Positions 1-8,854 are shown, counted from the first letter of the stretch. The stretch is DNA of 45,936 nucleotides from Bacillus sp. P14.5 (GCF_003316765.1 NZ_NIJF01000115.1:1-45936), one strand, 5' to 3'. The notes: generated from the sequence alone by a model not told the origin. Made by a program: numbers and translations.

Positions 1-1
1 C

Positions 2-274
2 ACAAAGCCCCAAGGAATCTGGAATCAAATGTTCTTAGCTGTCATTGCCTTTGGTTTATCTGTGATCGTTAAGCTTATGACACGATCCACCAAGACTACA
101 TGGGGATTCTTTCAATCACTTCAAACCTATCTCTATAAAACGTATAGCGATCTATTATTAGAATTAGGTAGAAAGAAGAAAGAATCAAAAGGCAGACAAA
201 AAGTTCCGATCCCTTCGAAACCTAAACCTGATTTTGGAACTGTAGCCATGGTAAAAGGAAAACGACGAATTTAA
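2..274 (+). CDS. C-terminal fragment of a probable IS4-type transposase
   Basis: The reading frame is open from the window edge, so only the last 90 or so residues are present. A hydrophobic stretch (FLAVIAFGLSVIVKLM) is followed by a helical segment and a very basic tail ending in GKRRI. This pattern, with an NQMFLAV-type segment after the last catalytic region, resembles the C-terminus of IS4-family DDE transposases in Bacillaceae. The catalytic residues lie outside the window, so the family call is by overall resemblance. It stands alone upstream of a terminator and on the opposite strand to its neighbours, consistent with an insertion. It could instead be another small membrane-associated protein. 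Confidence 0.5.
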   Translation, partial: TKPQGIWNQMFLAVIAFGLSVIVKLMTRSTKTTWGFFQSLQTYLYKTYSDLLLELGRKKKESKGRQKVPIPSKPKPDFGTVAMVKGKRRI

Positions 275-294
275 CTATAAGTATGTAAAAAAAT

Positions 295-331
295 GGGAAC
301 AAGGTCTTTTACAACCATGTTGCCCTTTTTT
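295..331 (+). terminator. Rho-independent terminator after the transposase fragment
   Basis: GGGAACAAGGT pairs with ACCATGTTGCCC (one bulge, one mismatch) and is followed by six T residues. It lies 20 bp after the stop codon. Confidence 0.6.
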
Positions 332-445
332 AATTCTCGAGCTAGAAATAACTGTAAAATTTTTGAATAAATTTAAGAAATTTACATAGATGCATTGCTA
401 GTGACATTCCCTCTCACTGCTTTAATGCGTTAACATGTTAAGTTA

Positions 446-889
446 TCAGAATTGGAAGTGCATGATTGTACAGTTATCCACTGTGGATACTGCTTTTGCA
501 TGCGTGAATTGCTGTAACTCTTCTACGCATTTAGACTTATCCACTTGTTGAAAACCCAGCAAGTGAAAAAATTGGACCGACGCCTGTTTATTGGACACGA
601 GATACAGCGTGGATAACTGCTTTTCCCTGCCCAACTGGAGGATATTCTGGAAAAGAGCGAATAAATCGTCTCCATCCATTGTCGGCTTAACCACCAATGA
701 CCTCAACAATCCGGTCCTTTCCAGAATCTCAAGGCCCAGCGTTCCTTCAATCTCGAATGCTTCATTCTCCACGATTAAAAAGTTATCAATGCTGTCCTCG
801 ATCCCCACGGTACTTAATTCTGCACGTTCAAGGAATCTCTTGATTCTTTCGCTGTCTTTTTCCAAAGCTCTCCTGATTGTTTTCAACAT
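446..889 (-). CDS. ywlB: YwlB-like GNAT-family N-acetyltransferase
   Basis: About 147 residues, the usual YwlB length. The fold is GNAT-like: an N-terminal helix (RRALEKDSERIKRFLERAEL), a beta strand with the NFLIVE segment, a central LGLEILERTGLLRSLVV strand, and a C-terminal ASVQFFHLLGFQQV segment matching the 'A..FY...GF' end of GNAT domains. The acyl acceptor is unknown. The start chosen is the ATG before LKTIRR, preceded by a GAGAGGGG-type ribosome site about 8 nt upstream; the frame stays open further upstream to a GTG at 991. As in B. subtilis it lies just downstream of spoIIR on the same strand, so cotranscription is possible. Confidence 0.72.
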   Translation of the reverse strand: MLKTIRRALEKDSERIKRFLERAELSTVGIEDSIDNFLIVENEAFEIEGTLGLEILERTGLLRSLVVKPTMDGDDLFALFQNILQLGREKQLSTLYLVSNKQASVQFFHLLGFQQVDKSKCVEELQQFTHAKAVSTVDNCTIMHFQF

Positions 890-992
890 ATTCAAGCCCC
901 TCTCGCATTTATCTATATAGTTAATAGATATGTAATGAGAGAGTGAATAGAACAAAAAAGAGATTCTTTTACAGAAGAATCTCTCTTTCACC

Positions 993-1859
993 TTAATTCA
1001 CAAGTCCTTTCAGGAAATCTACCACGAAGAATCTTACCTCCACTTCGCTTTCCTCTTCTTCTACAAAAAGCTGTTCTTCTGATAATGCTTTCTCTGCTTC
1101 AACCTTTTCTGCTATTGGTTTATCCACAACTTGTCCACCCGCTGCGTTAATTTCATTCTCTTCAACGATATATGACCCTGCTTCACCTGCAACCGCTTCT
1201 TTTTCTGCACTCTGAACTTCCACCTGTTCCACTTCATCCGAAGCAGTAAGTGATTCACCAGAACCTTCCGTTACAGGCACATTAACTTCCTGTTCCACTT
1301 CACTTGCTTCAGCCGTTGATTCAAATCCAGGACTTCTGACAGCCGTTCCGCTTGAAAAATCCAGGAAACACAGCGGCGGATAAAGAACACACCACCAGTT
1401 GGCTCCTTGGCCGCTTCCCAACGTAATCAGGATCGCTTCGTATTCACCCGCAGGATATAAAAACTGGCCATAAAGCTTCGTAGGAAAATCGACTTTCCCA
1501 AATTCAACGTTAACCGATTGCGACAGCCCTTCCTCTTCCATCACTTGTTCGGCAATCTCCTGTAGTTCTGGAAGACCCGCCTTGATTGTAGAGCGTGCTT
1601 CCTCAAGTGAAACAAGGCTTTCCACCCATTCTGTTATTTCCTCATTGACTCTGTCACGGATCAAGCGTTTTACTGCCTGATCTTCTTCCTTGTCGCTGTC
1701 AGCCAGAATCCTCAATCGGATCGCTTCATTCGGAATGACTTGAACCTCCTGCTGAGCAGAAATTGACTCCTGTTTCGGTATATATAAACTTAAGATTGTT
1801 CCAATACTTAAAGTGATTATGTACATCCAGGCTAATTTAGTTGATTTCATTTCCTCCAC
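993..1859 (-). CDS. spoIIR: Stage II sporulation protein R (SpoIIR)
   Basis: SpoIIR is made in the forespore, exported to the intermembrane space and activates the SpoIIGA protease, which processes pro-sigma-E in the mother cell. The protein has a hydrophobic N-terminal export segment (residues 8-28), then the family core IRLRILADSDKEEDQAVKRLIRD and GANWWCVLYPPLCFLDF. The C-terminal motif VRFFVVDFLKGL is retained. Between core and end there is a Glu/Val/Ala-rich insert of roughly 90 residues, making it clearly longer than the roughly 224-residue B. subtilis protein. Start: either GTG at 1859 or the ATG three codons in (1850); both share the GGTGGAGG region. A sigma-F-like promoter lies just upstream. 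Confidence 0.93.
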   Translation of the reverse strand: MEEMKSTKLAWMYIITLSIGTILSLYIPKQESISAQQEVQVIPNEAIRLRILADSDKEEDQAVKRLIRDRVNEEITEWVESLVSLEEARSTIKAGLPELQEIAEQVMEEEGLSQSVNVEFGKVDFPTKLYGQFLYPAGEYEAILITLGSGQGANWWCVLYPPLCFLDFSSGTAVRSPGFESTAEASEVEQEVNVPVTEGSGESLTASDEVEQVEVQSAEKEAVAGEAGSYIVEENEINAAGGQVVDKPIAEKVEAEKALSEEQLFVEEEESEVEVRFFVVDFLKGLVN

Positions 1860-1875
1860 CGTCCCTTCAGTAAAA

Positions 1876-1905
1876 CAGTGTGGACAGAAATCTCAATTCT
1901 TAAAC
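1876..1905 (-). promoter_or_regulatory. Candidate sigma-F promoter of spoIIR
   Basis: On the minus strand, GTTTA (-35, 1905-1901), a 15-bp spacer and GTCCACACTG (-10, 1885-1876) match the sigma-F pattern GYWTA-N15-GGNRAHAHTR except at two -10 positions. spoIIR is known to be sigma-F dependent in B. subtilis. Confidence 0.5.
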
Positions 1906-2004
1906 TAGCAAAATTGAAAAAATTTAAACTAGCATTCTACTAAAGTTATAGTTATATGATTTTCTGCTCATGCTAATCACAAAGATTGTGGCTGTTGAAA
2001 AGCA

Positions 2005-2285
2005 ATGGATTTCCGCTCCAGCCGCACGACTCCGCGGGGCGGGCGGTGAGCCTCCTCGGCTTTATATAAAGTGGAAGCGGCCGTTCAGCGACGTACAGAT
2101 TTTAGGGCTCTCGCATGAGATAAAGGAATCACGAGGAGCGATAGCGATTCGATGATGACTTATCGCAAGGAGAGAGACCGAAATCTGCTAGTCGCTGGCC
2201 GCTGGAGCTAGATTTGCCTGCGGGGTCTCACCTGTCCCGCTAGTCCCGCAGGAGGTCGCGCGGCTTCCGCTCCAATCCTCCTACC
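2005..2285 (+). repeat. Family A intergenic repeat (copy A1), split by a family C element
   Basis: The left half runs from ATTTCCGCTCCAGCCG to CCTCCTCGGCTT and the right half from GCCTGCGGGGTCTCACC to TTCCGCTCCAATCC. In the uninterrupted copies at 35457 and 44801 the two halves are directly joined. The left flank (CACAAAGATTGTGGCTGTT, ends at 1999) is shared with the solo element at 8398. Non-coding; a short open frame across it is fortuitous. Confidence 0.85.
2066..2214 (+). repeat. Family C hairpin repeat (copy C1) nested in A1
   Basis: The ends are GTGGAAGCGGCC and GGCCGCTGGAGCT. Stem segments AGCGGCC/GGCCGCT, AGCGAC/GTCGCT, CAGATTT/AAATCTG and CTCTC/GAGAG occur in nested order, giving one long imperfect hairpin. 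Confidence 0.8.
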
Positions 2286-2337
2286 TAAAAATGGGGTGGA
2301 GGATAATAAAGTATTCAAAGGCAACAATCTTTTTGAA

Positions 2338-2520
2338 AGGCTGTTTTCGCATATATTAATGCTTTCAAAAAAATCCCAAGAGCCGGATTCTTCTCCGGAT
2401 ACTAAGAGTTTTATCTCTTATCGGGGGAGACTTTTCGTTGTTACCAGTTTTCACCCCTCTTAATATGGTTACTTTTCCGGAATTAGTATCAAATAGCAAC
2501 AAGGTTTGCGAAAAGAGCCT
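2338..2520. repeat. Family D MITE-like repeat (copy D1)
   Basis: Terminal inverted repeats AGGCTGTTTTCGCA and TGCGAAAAGAGCCT differ at one position. The interior contains CCCAAGAGCCGGAT and a near-copy of the interiors at 22174 and 38470. The 1860-2736 gap therefore holds A1+C1, D1 and F1 and no gene I can support. Confidence 0.8.
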
Positions 2521-2654
2521 TTAGAAAGATCCTTTCATAATCTTTGTAAGTAAGTATACTCCTTAATTCTCTATGAAAATATTCATACCTGCAAGAAAGA
2601 AAACCCCTAGTATTAAGGTAATAAAAAAAGCAGAAGAGACAGCCTCCTCCAGCA

Positions 2655-2715
2655 AAGCAACGCGTTAAATGCGCTGCCAGGCTAAAAGGGACTGTCCCTA
2701 TTAGTGCTTTAATGG
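2655..2715. repeat. Family F palindromic repeat (copy F1)
   Basis: The core palindrome AGGGACTGTCCCT (2687-2699) is flanked by GCTTTA-type sequence. The same core recurs near 6930-6985 and 18781-18793. Confidence 0.65.
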
Positions 2716-2736
2716 ACTAAAGTTCAATTGAACCCT

Positions 2737-3603
2737 TCATCCTCTTGTACTGAAAACCATCCGGTCTTTGCCATTGATGTCGTGGATAATTTCCGTGCGG
2801 GCATCAGGGAATGCGCCTCTGAGCATTCCGGCAACCGCTTCACCCTGTCCAACCCCAATTTCAAATCCGATCAGATACCTGCTATTCATGACTTTTGGAA
2901 GTTCTTCCATAAAACGCTGGTAGAAATCCAAGCCGCTTTCGCCTCCAAAAAGTGCCGAGTGCGGCTCATGGTCCTTCACCACTTCCGATAAAGAATCCAG
3001 GTCGCTCAAGGGGATATAAGGCGGATTCGAAACAAGCACATCCAGCTTCTCCTCAGCCAAAATTATAGGCTGTAGCAAATCGCCTTCTAAAAACGAAACC
3101 TGCGCACCCAATGCCTCGGCATTTTTCTCCGCCACCGTCAAAGCTTTCGAGGAAATATCTACTGCCGATACAGCCAGCTGCGGTTTCTCCAATTTCAGCG
3201 TCACCGCAATCGCACCGCTCCCTGTTCCGATATCGGCCAGTTTCAATTGATCCTGCCCGGCAAAATGCTTCTTGATTTTATCTAAAGTATGATACACCAG
3301 TTCCTCAGTTTCAGGACGTGGAATCAGGACATGCTCACTGACGCGAAATCTCCGGCCGTAAAACTCCTCATGGCCGATGATATGCTGAATCGGTGTTCCC
3401 TGGATATGACTGGTGATTCCACGAACAAACTCAAGCTTCACCTTGTCGCTCAATACCAGTCTTTGATTAGCCAGCAGCTGGGACCTGTCCATCTCTAAAA
3501 GATGCTTCATTAATAGTTCTCCCGCATTTTCATCCCGCTTATTTTCTTTCAAAAAAGAAGAAGCCCATTTAAGGGCTTCAAAAACAGTTTTGCAACTGCT
3601 CAT
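2737..3603 (-). CDS. prmC: Peptide chain release factor N5-glutamine methyltransferase
   Basis: PrmC methylates the Gln of the GGQ motif of release factors RF1 and RF2 using SAM. At 288 residues it is the normal family length. A helical N-terminal substrate-binding domain (about 1-90) precedes a Rossmann-type methyltransferase domain with the SAM loop LADIGTGSGAIAVTL and the hallmark catalytic motif NPPY (in VSNPPYIPL). The ATG overlaps the prfA stop by one base (TAATG), so translation is coupled to its own substrate gene, the standard arrangement. No ambiguity in identity. Confidence 0.97.
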   Translation of the reverse strand: MSSCKTVFEALKWASSFLKENKRDENAGELLMKHLLEMDRSQLLANQRLVLSDKVKLEFVRGITSHIQGTPIQHIIGHEEFYGRRFRVSEHVLIPRPETEELVYHTLDKIKKHFAGQDQLKLADIGTGSGAIAVTLKLEKPQLAVSAVDISSKALTVAEKNAEALGAQVSFLEGDLLQPIILAEEKLDVLVSNPPYIPLSDLDSLSEVVKDHEPHSALFGGESGLDFYQRFMEELPKVMNSRYLIGFEIGVGQGEAVAGMLRGAFPDARTEIIHDINGKDRMVFSTRG

Positions 3604-4673
3604 TATTCTTCCAATCTCTCTAGCAGTTTAGATTGGTCTTCAAGGATGAGTGCGTCGATGACGTCATCCATTTTCCCTTCTAAAATCTGATCGAGTTTTT
3701 GAATTGTCAAACCAATGCGGTGATCCGTTACGCGATTCTGCGGGAAATTATACGTACGGATTCGCTCGGAGCGGTCGCCGGTACCGACAGCTGACTTACG
3801 ATTGGCATCATATTCTGCCTGTACTTCTCTTTGGAACTTGTCGTAGACACGGGCACGAAGGACTTTCATCGCTTTTTCTTTATTCTTGATCTGGGATTTT
3901 TCATCCTGACATGAAACGACAACACCAGTAGGCATATGCGTCAAACGCACAGCTGACATCGTAGTGTTAACACTCTGTCCGCCCGGTCCGCTGGATGCGA
4001 ATGTATCGACACGGATATCTTTTTCATGGATATCGATCTCCACTTCTTCCGCTTCAGGAAGACATGCAACGGTTGCCGTTGACGTATGGATACGTCCGCC
4101 TGATTCTGTTTCAGGAACACGCTGTACTCGGTGTGCGCCATTTTCATATTTCATTTTGGAATAGGCGCCATTTCCAGTAATCATGAAAATGATTTCCTTA
4201 TAACCGCCGACACCAGTAGAGTTCGCTTCCATGACTTCGGTCTTCCAGCCTTGAGCTTCCGCAAAACGGCTGTACATACGGTAAAGATCGCCGGCAAACA
4301 ATGCCGCCTCGTCTCCGCCTGCTGCTCCGCGGACCTCCATGATTACGTTCTTGTCATCATTAGGGTCTTTAGGAATAAGAAGAATCTTCATTCTCTCTTC
4401 CAATTTCCCAATTTGTTCTTCCAATTCGGAAACTTCCTCTTTGACCATTTCACGCATCTCCGAATCAAGCTTTTCTTCAAGCATTGATTTGGCGTCTTTG
4501 AACTGGGACGTAGCTTCCTTATATTCACGATATGCTTCAACAGTTTCCTGGATGTTAGATTGTTCCTTGGAATATTCTCTTAGCTTCTTTGGGTCATTCA
4601 CAATTTCCGGATCGCTCAAAAGCTCATTCAGCTTTTCATAACGATCTTCCACTGCCTGTAAACGATCGAACAC
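3603..4673 (-). CDS. prfA: Peptide chain release factor 1
   Basis: RF1 recognises UAA and UAG and releases the finished peptide on the ribosome. The 356 residues contain the N-terminal coiled helical domain (about 1-100), the stop-codon reading tripeptide PET in [10 protein letters not shown] (PxT type, marking RF1 rather than RF2), and the catalytic GGQ loop in [10 protein letters not shown]. It is first in a two-gene unit with prmC, which methylates the GGQ glutamine. A ribosome site (GAGGTG) lies just upstream of the ATG. Confidence 0.98.
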   Translation of the reverse strand: MFDRLQAVEDRYEKLNELLSDPEIVNDPKKLREYSKEQSNIQETVEAYREYKEATSQFKDAKSMLEEKLDSEMREMVKEEVSELEEQIGKLEERMKILLIPKDPNDDKNVIMEVRGAAGGDEAALFAGDLYRMYSRFAEAQGWKTEVMEANSTGVGGYKEIIFMITGNGAYSKMKYENGAHRVQRVPETESGGRIHTSTATVACLPEAEEVEIDIHEKDIRVDTFASSGPGGQSVNTTMSAVRLTHMPTGVVVSCQDEKSQIKNKEKAMKVLRARVYDKFQREVQAEYDANRKSAVGTGDRSERIRTYNFPQNRVTDHRIGLTIQKLDQILEGKMDDVIDALILEDQSKLLERLEE

Positions 4674-4764
4674 AGCTATTCACCTCAATTTTAATCCATA
4701 ACAGTCTAATTATATTATATGCCGGCCTCAAACACAAGAAACGGTAAAAGGACGAGTCTCCCTT

Positions 4765-5196
4765 TTACCGTTCATGGATCTGTACATTCACCTTATATCT
4801 TGGAAATGCCCTTGTCAGACGCTTGCCAAGTTCTGCTTCTTCTTTATTCCTTTTGTCCTGCGCCATCTCGTCATGAGTATAGGCAGTGACCCACATCTGC
4901 TGGCCGTTAAGCCAAACCTGACCGGGCTCAAAGTCTGTGTACTCTTCTATGACATCCCTCGCCTTATTGACATCCGTGCCTTTATTCGGCTGCGTTTCTG
5001 CTAAATCAATAAAGTTGGGGTTTTGATTCGTCTCCATCGGCTGGTCGACATTTTGATTCGTATCCACATCATTTAAATCATTATTGACGAACCTTCTCCC
5101 GCCTTGATCTTCATCCCGCACGTAAAGATTATCATTTTGTGCTCCACATGCTGTCAGTAAGATGGTAAGAGCCGCTAAACTTAAGACCTTCCTCAT
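4765..5196 (-). CDS. YhcN/YlaJ-type sporulation lipoprotein
   Basis: A 143-residue exported lipoprotein with the short signal sequence MRKVLSLAALTILLTAC and a clear lipobox (LTAC). Next comes a low-complexity Asn/Asp-rich linker, then a C-terminal domain with VWLNGQQMWVTAYTHDEM and RAFPRYKVNVQIHE, which fits the YhcN/YlaJ spore lipoprotein family. Members sit in the inner spore membrane or germination apparatus. Start: the ATG three codons inside the longest frame, because the upstream GTG overlaps the strong AGGAGGTG ribosome site. A forespore promoter candidate precedes it. The exact role is unknown. Confidence 0.75.
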   Translation of the reverse strand: MRKVLSLAALTILLTACGAQNDNLYVRDEDQGGRRFVNNDLNDVDTNQNVDQPMETNQNPNFIDLAETQPNKGTDVNKARDVIEEYTDFEPGQVWLNGQQMWVTAYTHDEMAQDKRNKEEAELGKRLTRAFPRYKVNVQIHER

Positions 5197-5215
5197 CTGA
5201 AACACCTCCTGAGCA

Positions 5216-5244
5216 TAGGTTGTCCCATGAATTGAAGGTTATAC
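5216..5244 (-). promoter_or_regulatory. Candidate forespore (sigma-G/F) promoter of the lipoprotein gene
   Basis: Minus strand GTATA (5244-5240), 17-bp spacer, CAACCTA (5222-5216). This fits the sigma-G pattern GHATR-N17/18-CATNHTA with one mismatch and lies about 20 bp before the start codon. Confidence 0.4.
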
Positions 5245-5527
5245 AGCCTGCTTTTTGACAGTGAAAAAATGCGAGAAACACTTTCAGGACGAAAGCGTCG
5301 AAAGAAGAAAAATATCTTACCTGCGAATTGGAGCTGGGGTTGCAGATATTTAAGTAAAGGAATTCTCTCCATGCACACAATGGCTTTCGTAAGAGACAAA
5401 CCTTTCTCGAATAGCTTTTGCCTGAAAGTATTAGGAAAAAGGAAACTAAGCACTTGAGTAACTAGCCTTAAAAAATAAGGGAACATTTTACCGCAAATTT
5501 ATTACACGCGATATACTTCGTGACAAA
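5245..5527. other. Intergenic stretch without a recognisable gene
   Basis: Open frames here on both strands have no ribosome sites and no recognisable protein features. I see no repeat-family member and no RNA gene. Confidence 0.5.
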
Positions 5528-5557
5528 TAAAAAAACCGAGAGCAGAACGGCTCCCGG
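5528..5557 (-). terminator. Terminator of tdk
   Basis: Minus strand CCGGGAGC / GCTCTCGG (one G-U pair) with a 6-nt loop followed by seven T residues, 8 bp after the tdk stop. Confidence 0.85.
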
Positions 5558-5564
5558 CAAAAAA

Positions 5565-6179
5565 TTATATTTTCTTCACGATCGATTCCTGGCTGACACT
5601 GATACCCTTAGGCACCTGGTGATGATGCCTGCATCTTGGTTCATACGCTTCCGAAGCTCCCACAAGGATGATTGGATCATCATATCCAGCAGGACGACCA
5701 TCGATCAGGCGCTGTGTACGGCTTGCGGGGGATCCGCAAACAGAACATACAGCCTGGAGCTTGGTCACTTGTTCAGCAGCCGCCATCAAGCGGGGCATCG
5801 GACCAAATGGTTCTCCGCGGAAATCCTGGTCAAGCCCTGCAGTGACGACACGATGACCTGCATCGGCAAGTTTCTGCACGACTTCCACAATACCTTCATC
5901 AAAAAACTGGACTTCGTCAATAGCAACGATATCGACACTGGCTGTCACCTCTCCGAGAATCTCCAATGAAGATTCAACAGGCTTGGCGATCACAGATGTT
6001 CCATTATGGGAAACTACAGCTTCCTCACTATAGCGGTTATCTAATTTCGGTTTGAAGACCATGATTTCCTGCTTGGCAAATTGCGCTCTTCTGACGCGCC
6101 GAATCAACTCTTCAGATTTTCCAGAGAACATGCTTCCGCAAATTACTTCCAACCATCCGGTCTGTTTCATGAGATACAT
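5565..6179 (-). CDS. tdk: Thymidine kinase
   Basis: Phosphorylates thymidine with ATP in the pyrimidine salvage pathway. This is a type II (TK1-like) enzyme of 204 residues. It has the P-loop GSMFSGKS (residues 15-22), the [11 protein letters not shown] strand carrying the Walker B Asp and catalytic Glu, the lasso-type [18 protein letters not shown] segment and zinc ligands C-x2-C (CSVC) and C-x2-H (CRHHH). Start ATG at 6179 has GGAAGGAGAGGG 8 nt upstream. Located between rpmE and prfA as in B. subtilis. Confidence 0.96.
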   Translation of the reverse strand: MYLMKQTGWLEVICGSMFSGKSEELIRRVRRAQFAKQEIMVFKPKLDNRYSEEAVVSHNGTSVIAKPVESSLEILGEVTASVDIVAIDEVQFFDEGIVEVVQKLADAGHRVVTAGLDQDFRGEPFGPMPRLMAAAEQVTKLQAVCSVCGSPASRTQRLIDGRPAGYDDPIILVGASEAYEPRCRHHHQVPKGISVSQESIVKKI

Positions 6180-6319
6180 GAAATTAGCCCTCTCCTTCCT
6201 CGATCGATGAATTTATGAAATACATCCTATGTATTCCGAACAGCACCTTTAATAATATAAAATAAGTGCAATAACAGGCAGTGCAGCCGGAAAAGAATGT
6301 CTTAAAAGGTCTGATTCAG

Positions 6320-6351
6320 AAAAAAAGAGGCGCAGTCTTATTTACTGCCTC
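6320..6351 (-). terminator. Distal hairpin terminator between rpmE and tdk
   Basis: Minus strand GAGGCAGT, AAATAAG loop, ACTGCGCCTC (2-nt bulge), followed by seven T residues. It lies beyond the stronger hairpin at 6389-6425. Confidence 0.6.
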
Positions 6352-6388
6352 CACTTGATTTTTCCTTATTTTCTCATAAAAGAGAAAT

Positions 6389-6425
6389 AAAAAACAGGCA
6401 AGCATAATTCCTTGCCTGTTTTCTT
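6389..6425 (-). terminator. Terminator of rpmE
   Basis: CAGGCAAG and CTTGCCTG form a perfect 8-bp stem with T runs on both sides, so it can act in either direction. On the minus strand it is about 90 bp after the rpmE stop. Confidence 0.85.
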
Positions 6426-6511
6426 TAAAGATTAGAAAGGGAGAATTCCAGGGAAGCTGTTAAGCACATATGCTTACAGGAACCCTGAAACGCTCCGCTG
6501 TTTTTCTAAAA

Positions 6512-6724
6512 TTATTGTTGTTGGTTTTTAAGGCCGTATTTCTTGTTGAAACGATCAACACGTCCGCCGGCATCAGCGAATTTTTGACGACCAGTGTAGA
6601 AAGGATGGCACTCAGAGCAAACCTCTACTTTCACTTCGTTCTCAACAGAACCTGTTTCGAACTCGTTACCGCAAGCACATGTAACCATCACTTTTTTGTA
6701 ATCTGGATGAATTCCTTGTTTCAT
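6512..6724 (-). CDS. rpmE: 50S ribosomal protein L31, zinc-binding type
   Basis: 70 residues with the L31 signature: GIHPDYKKV at the N-terminus, then Cys16, Cys18, Cys36 and Cys39 (CAC and CSEC), and [23 protein letters not shown]. The complete cysteine set marks the zinc-containing C+ form that is made under zinc sufficiency. It is replaced by a cysteine-free paralogue (YtiA in B. subtilis) under zinc limitation. The ribosome site AAGGAGATG lies upstream. It lies between rho and tdk, the usual place. Confidence 0.97.
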   Translation of the reverse strand: MKQGIHPDYKKVMVTCACGNEFETGSVENEVKVEVCSECHPFYTGRQKFADAGGRVDRFNKKYGLKNQQQ

Positions 6725-6924
6725 TCTTTTTCATCTCCTTCCGCCCTGAATCATCTGAGACAGAGTTATATATTCCAAAATATGCGATATGAGCGTAAGC
6801 CATTTGACCAGCCCCTTACCGCATCCAATTTAAAAACACACTGACAATATTATAACAAGTCCATCAATGAAATGCAACCTGGTTTTCAAGCTGGATATAT
6901 TTCACTTCACCACTTTAAACTGCA

Positions 6925-6993
6925 GAAAGAGACAGTCCCTTTATGCGGTTTAACGCTCTAAAGCAACAAAAGGGACTGTCCCTTGCGCTGCTT
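6925..6993. repeat. Family F palindromic repeat (copy F2, doubled)
   Basis: Two head-to-head cores, GACAGTCCCTTT and AAAGGGACTGTCCCTT, are separated by GCGGTTTAACGCTCTAAAGC. It lies directly after the rho stop codon. No T-run terminator is obvious for rho itself. Confidence 0.65.
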
Positions 6994-7009
6994 TAAAGGA
7001 GGCAAGCGC

Positions 7010-8119
7010 TTAGGAGCGCCTGCCTTTGGATTCTTCATGCAGGATTTCGAAGAACTCTTCGTTTGTCTTGGTTTTCTTCAGCTTGCGCAGGAATTTTTCC
7101 GCAAAGTCCGGAGCGTCTGACATCGCTTTTCGGATTGCCCATAACTTATCCAGGTTTTCAGCAGGAATAAGAAGTTCTTCTTTTCGTGTTCCGGAACGGC
7201 GGATATCGATTGCAGGGAAGATTCTTCTTTCTGCAAGAGCACGGTCAAGATGAAGTTCCATGTTTCCAGTTCCTTTGAATTCCTCATAAATGACATCGTC
7301 CATACGTGAGCCGGTATCAACAAGAGCCGTTGCCAGTACAGTTAAGCTTCCGCCCTCTTCTATGTTACGCGCAGCCCCGAAGAATCGTTTCGGACGGTGG
7401 AACGCAGCCGGGTCGATACCGCCGGAAAGCGTTCTTCCGCTTGGCGGAATGACCAGGTTATAAGCACGAGCCAAACGTGTGATACTATCCATAAGAATGA
7501 TAACATCGCGTTTATGTTCAACAAGACGCATCGCACGCTCCAATACGAGCTCAGCCACTTTAATATGATTTTCCGGCACTTCATCAAAGGTCGAGCTTAC
7601 TACTTCCGCCTCGACAGAGCGTTCAATATCTGTTACTTCCTCTGGACGCTCATCGATAAGAAGGATGATCAATTCCGCTTCAGGATTATTGGTTGTGATT
7701 GAATTCGCTATTTCCTTTAAGAGCATCGTTTTCCCTGCTTTTGGAGGAGCGACGATCAAGCCACGCTGACCAAAGCCGACAGGAGAAATCAGATCCATGA
7801 TGCGTGTGGAAATTTTACTAGTTGTCGTTTCAAGTTTAATCTGACGGTCAGGATATAAAGGAGTAAGAGCAGGGAAGTGAACACGGTCCTTGGATGCTTC
7901 CGGTTCGACGCCATTGACCATTTCTACATGCAGCAATCCGAAATAACGCTCATTTTCTTTTGGAGGACGCACTTTTCCTGAAACCTTGTCCCCATTTCTC
8001 AGATCAAAACGGCGGATTTGGGATGCGGAAATATAAATGTCCTCGGCACTCGGCGAGTAATTGATCGGACGCAGGAATCCGAAGCCTTCCGACTGAATGA
8101 TTTCCAATACCCCTTCCAT
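7010..8119 (-). CDS. rho: Transcription termination factor Rho (main part, 5' end frameshifted)
   Basis: Hexameric RNA-dependent ATPase that ends transcription. This 369-residue frame starts at MEGVLEII, which is an internal position in Rho of B. subtilis (427 residues). It contains the RNA-binding cold-shock-like domain ([14 protein letters not shown]...DIYIS), the P-loop APPKAGKT, Walker [11 protein letters not shown] and the Q/R-loop region. The missing N-terminal helical domain is encoded immediately upstream at 8274-8167 but in another frame: the run of A in the LTKKEL codons has six bases where seven are needed. Whether full-length Rho is made is therefore open; see finding. The ATG at 8119 has only a weak ribosome site. 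Confidence 0.9.
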   Translation of the reverse strand: MEGVLEIIQSEGFGFLRPINYSPSAEDIYISASQIRRFDLRNGDKVSGKVRPPKENERYFGLLHVEMVNGVEPEASKDRVHFPALTPLYPDRQIKLETTTSKISTRIMDLISPVGFGQRGLIVAPPKAGKTMLLKEIANSITTNNPEAELIILLIDERPEEVTDIERSVEAEVVSSTFDEVPENHIKVAELVLERAMRLVEHKRDVIILMDSITRLARAYNLVIPPSGRTLSGGIDPAAFHRPKRFFGAARNIEEGGSLTVLATALVDTGSRMDDVIYEEFKGTGNMELHLDRALAERRIFPAIDIRRSGTRKEELLIPAENLDKLWAIRKAMSDAPDFAEKFLRKLKKTKTNEEFFEILHEESKGRRS

Positions 8120-8166
8120 AAAGAAAAAGCCTTCTTTTTCAGCTCTGACTTTAAGGATCGCAAAAA

Positions 8167-8274
8167 TCAGTTCTTTTTTGTCAGCTTGCTATAGTAGGAA
8201 ATCTTATACTCTCTTGCTAATTCGTACAGTTCTTTTAATTTCATGTTTTCTAAGCTTTTAATCGTTAATTCCAT
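8167..8274 (-). CDS. rho: N-terminal part of Rho, out of frame with the rest
   Basis: A 35-codon frame beginning [20 protein letters not shown] and ending in LTKKN then TGA. It matches the start of Bacillus Rho ([26 protein letters not shown]), which is the Rho N-terminal helix bundle. The normal Rho ATG is here, with a GGTG ribosome site upstream. A one-base slip back at A-AAA-AAG would join it to the downstream frame as [10 protein letters not shown], exactly the conserved sequence. So this is either a one-base deletion, a base-calling error or a recoded junction. Confidence 0.85.
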   Translation of the reverse strand: MELTIKSLENMKLKELYELAREYKISYYSKLTKKN

Positions 8275-8397
8275 AATGACACCACTCTTTAATTATTTGA
8301 AATCTACCATATGGAGAACGTTATGATAGGAAAAATTACCGGATAATGAATAAGAAGAAATATCAGAAGCAATTTCTTGTGAAGTATATTTATCTAT

Positions 8398-8515
8398 GGC
8401 TCTTTTCGCAAAGATTGCGGCTGTTTAATAGTGATGGCTTACCGCTCCAATCCTTATTCGTAAAAGGGTAGAGGATAAAATAGCATCAATTTTTTAAAAA
8501 AGAGCCTTTTTAAAA
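8398..8515. repeat. Solo outer element related to families A and D
   Basis: Begins GGCTCTTTTCGCAAAGATTGC and ends TTAAAAAAGAGCC, the same type of terminal inverted repeat as family D. Its middle retains only ACCGCTCCAATCC of family A. It looks like a deletion derivative or empty form of the compound element at 1960-2345. The rest of the 8275-8854 gap holds only the hairpin at 8723. Confidence 0.55.
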
Positions 8516-8722
8516 CTTGTTACTAATTGAATTTCGAATATTATCGCCCTGATTCACGGAAATATCAGTTTCCTGGAGATTGGATAGCATTTAATATATA
8601 GGAAAATAAAACAACTACTATCTAATCATATTTTTCAGTTGAAATCAACAATGGAATTGAAAGGAAGGAAAAAGTCATGATGGGCGGAGGAATACCCTCA
8701 TCTCTCTCTGTATATAGGAAAT

Positions 8723-8757
8723 GTCAGCTTCCATGGGAGAATTCCATGGAAGCTGAC
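8723..8757. terminator. Perfect 14-bp hairpin downstream of glpX
   Basis: GTCAGCTTCCATGG and CCATGGAAGCTGAC are perfect complements around a 7-nt loop. No strong T run follows on either strand, so it may be a processing or stability hairpin rather than an intrinsic terminator. Confidence 0.5.
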
Positions 8758-8854
8758 TGTATTTGATGATCACTTAGGTGTTCAGAAGGCTGTCGGCTTC
8801 AAAATAGTTACTGCTGAAGCAGCCAGAATCTAAGAAACACCTTTACAAAAATCT

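Noticed and set aside
8677..8766. 29-codon plus-strand open frame with a good GAAAGGAAGG ribosome site
   Set aside because: Half of it is the perfect hairpin at 8723-8757, the peptide shows no recognisable feature, and no promoter is evident. It remains possible as a leader peptide but is not supported.
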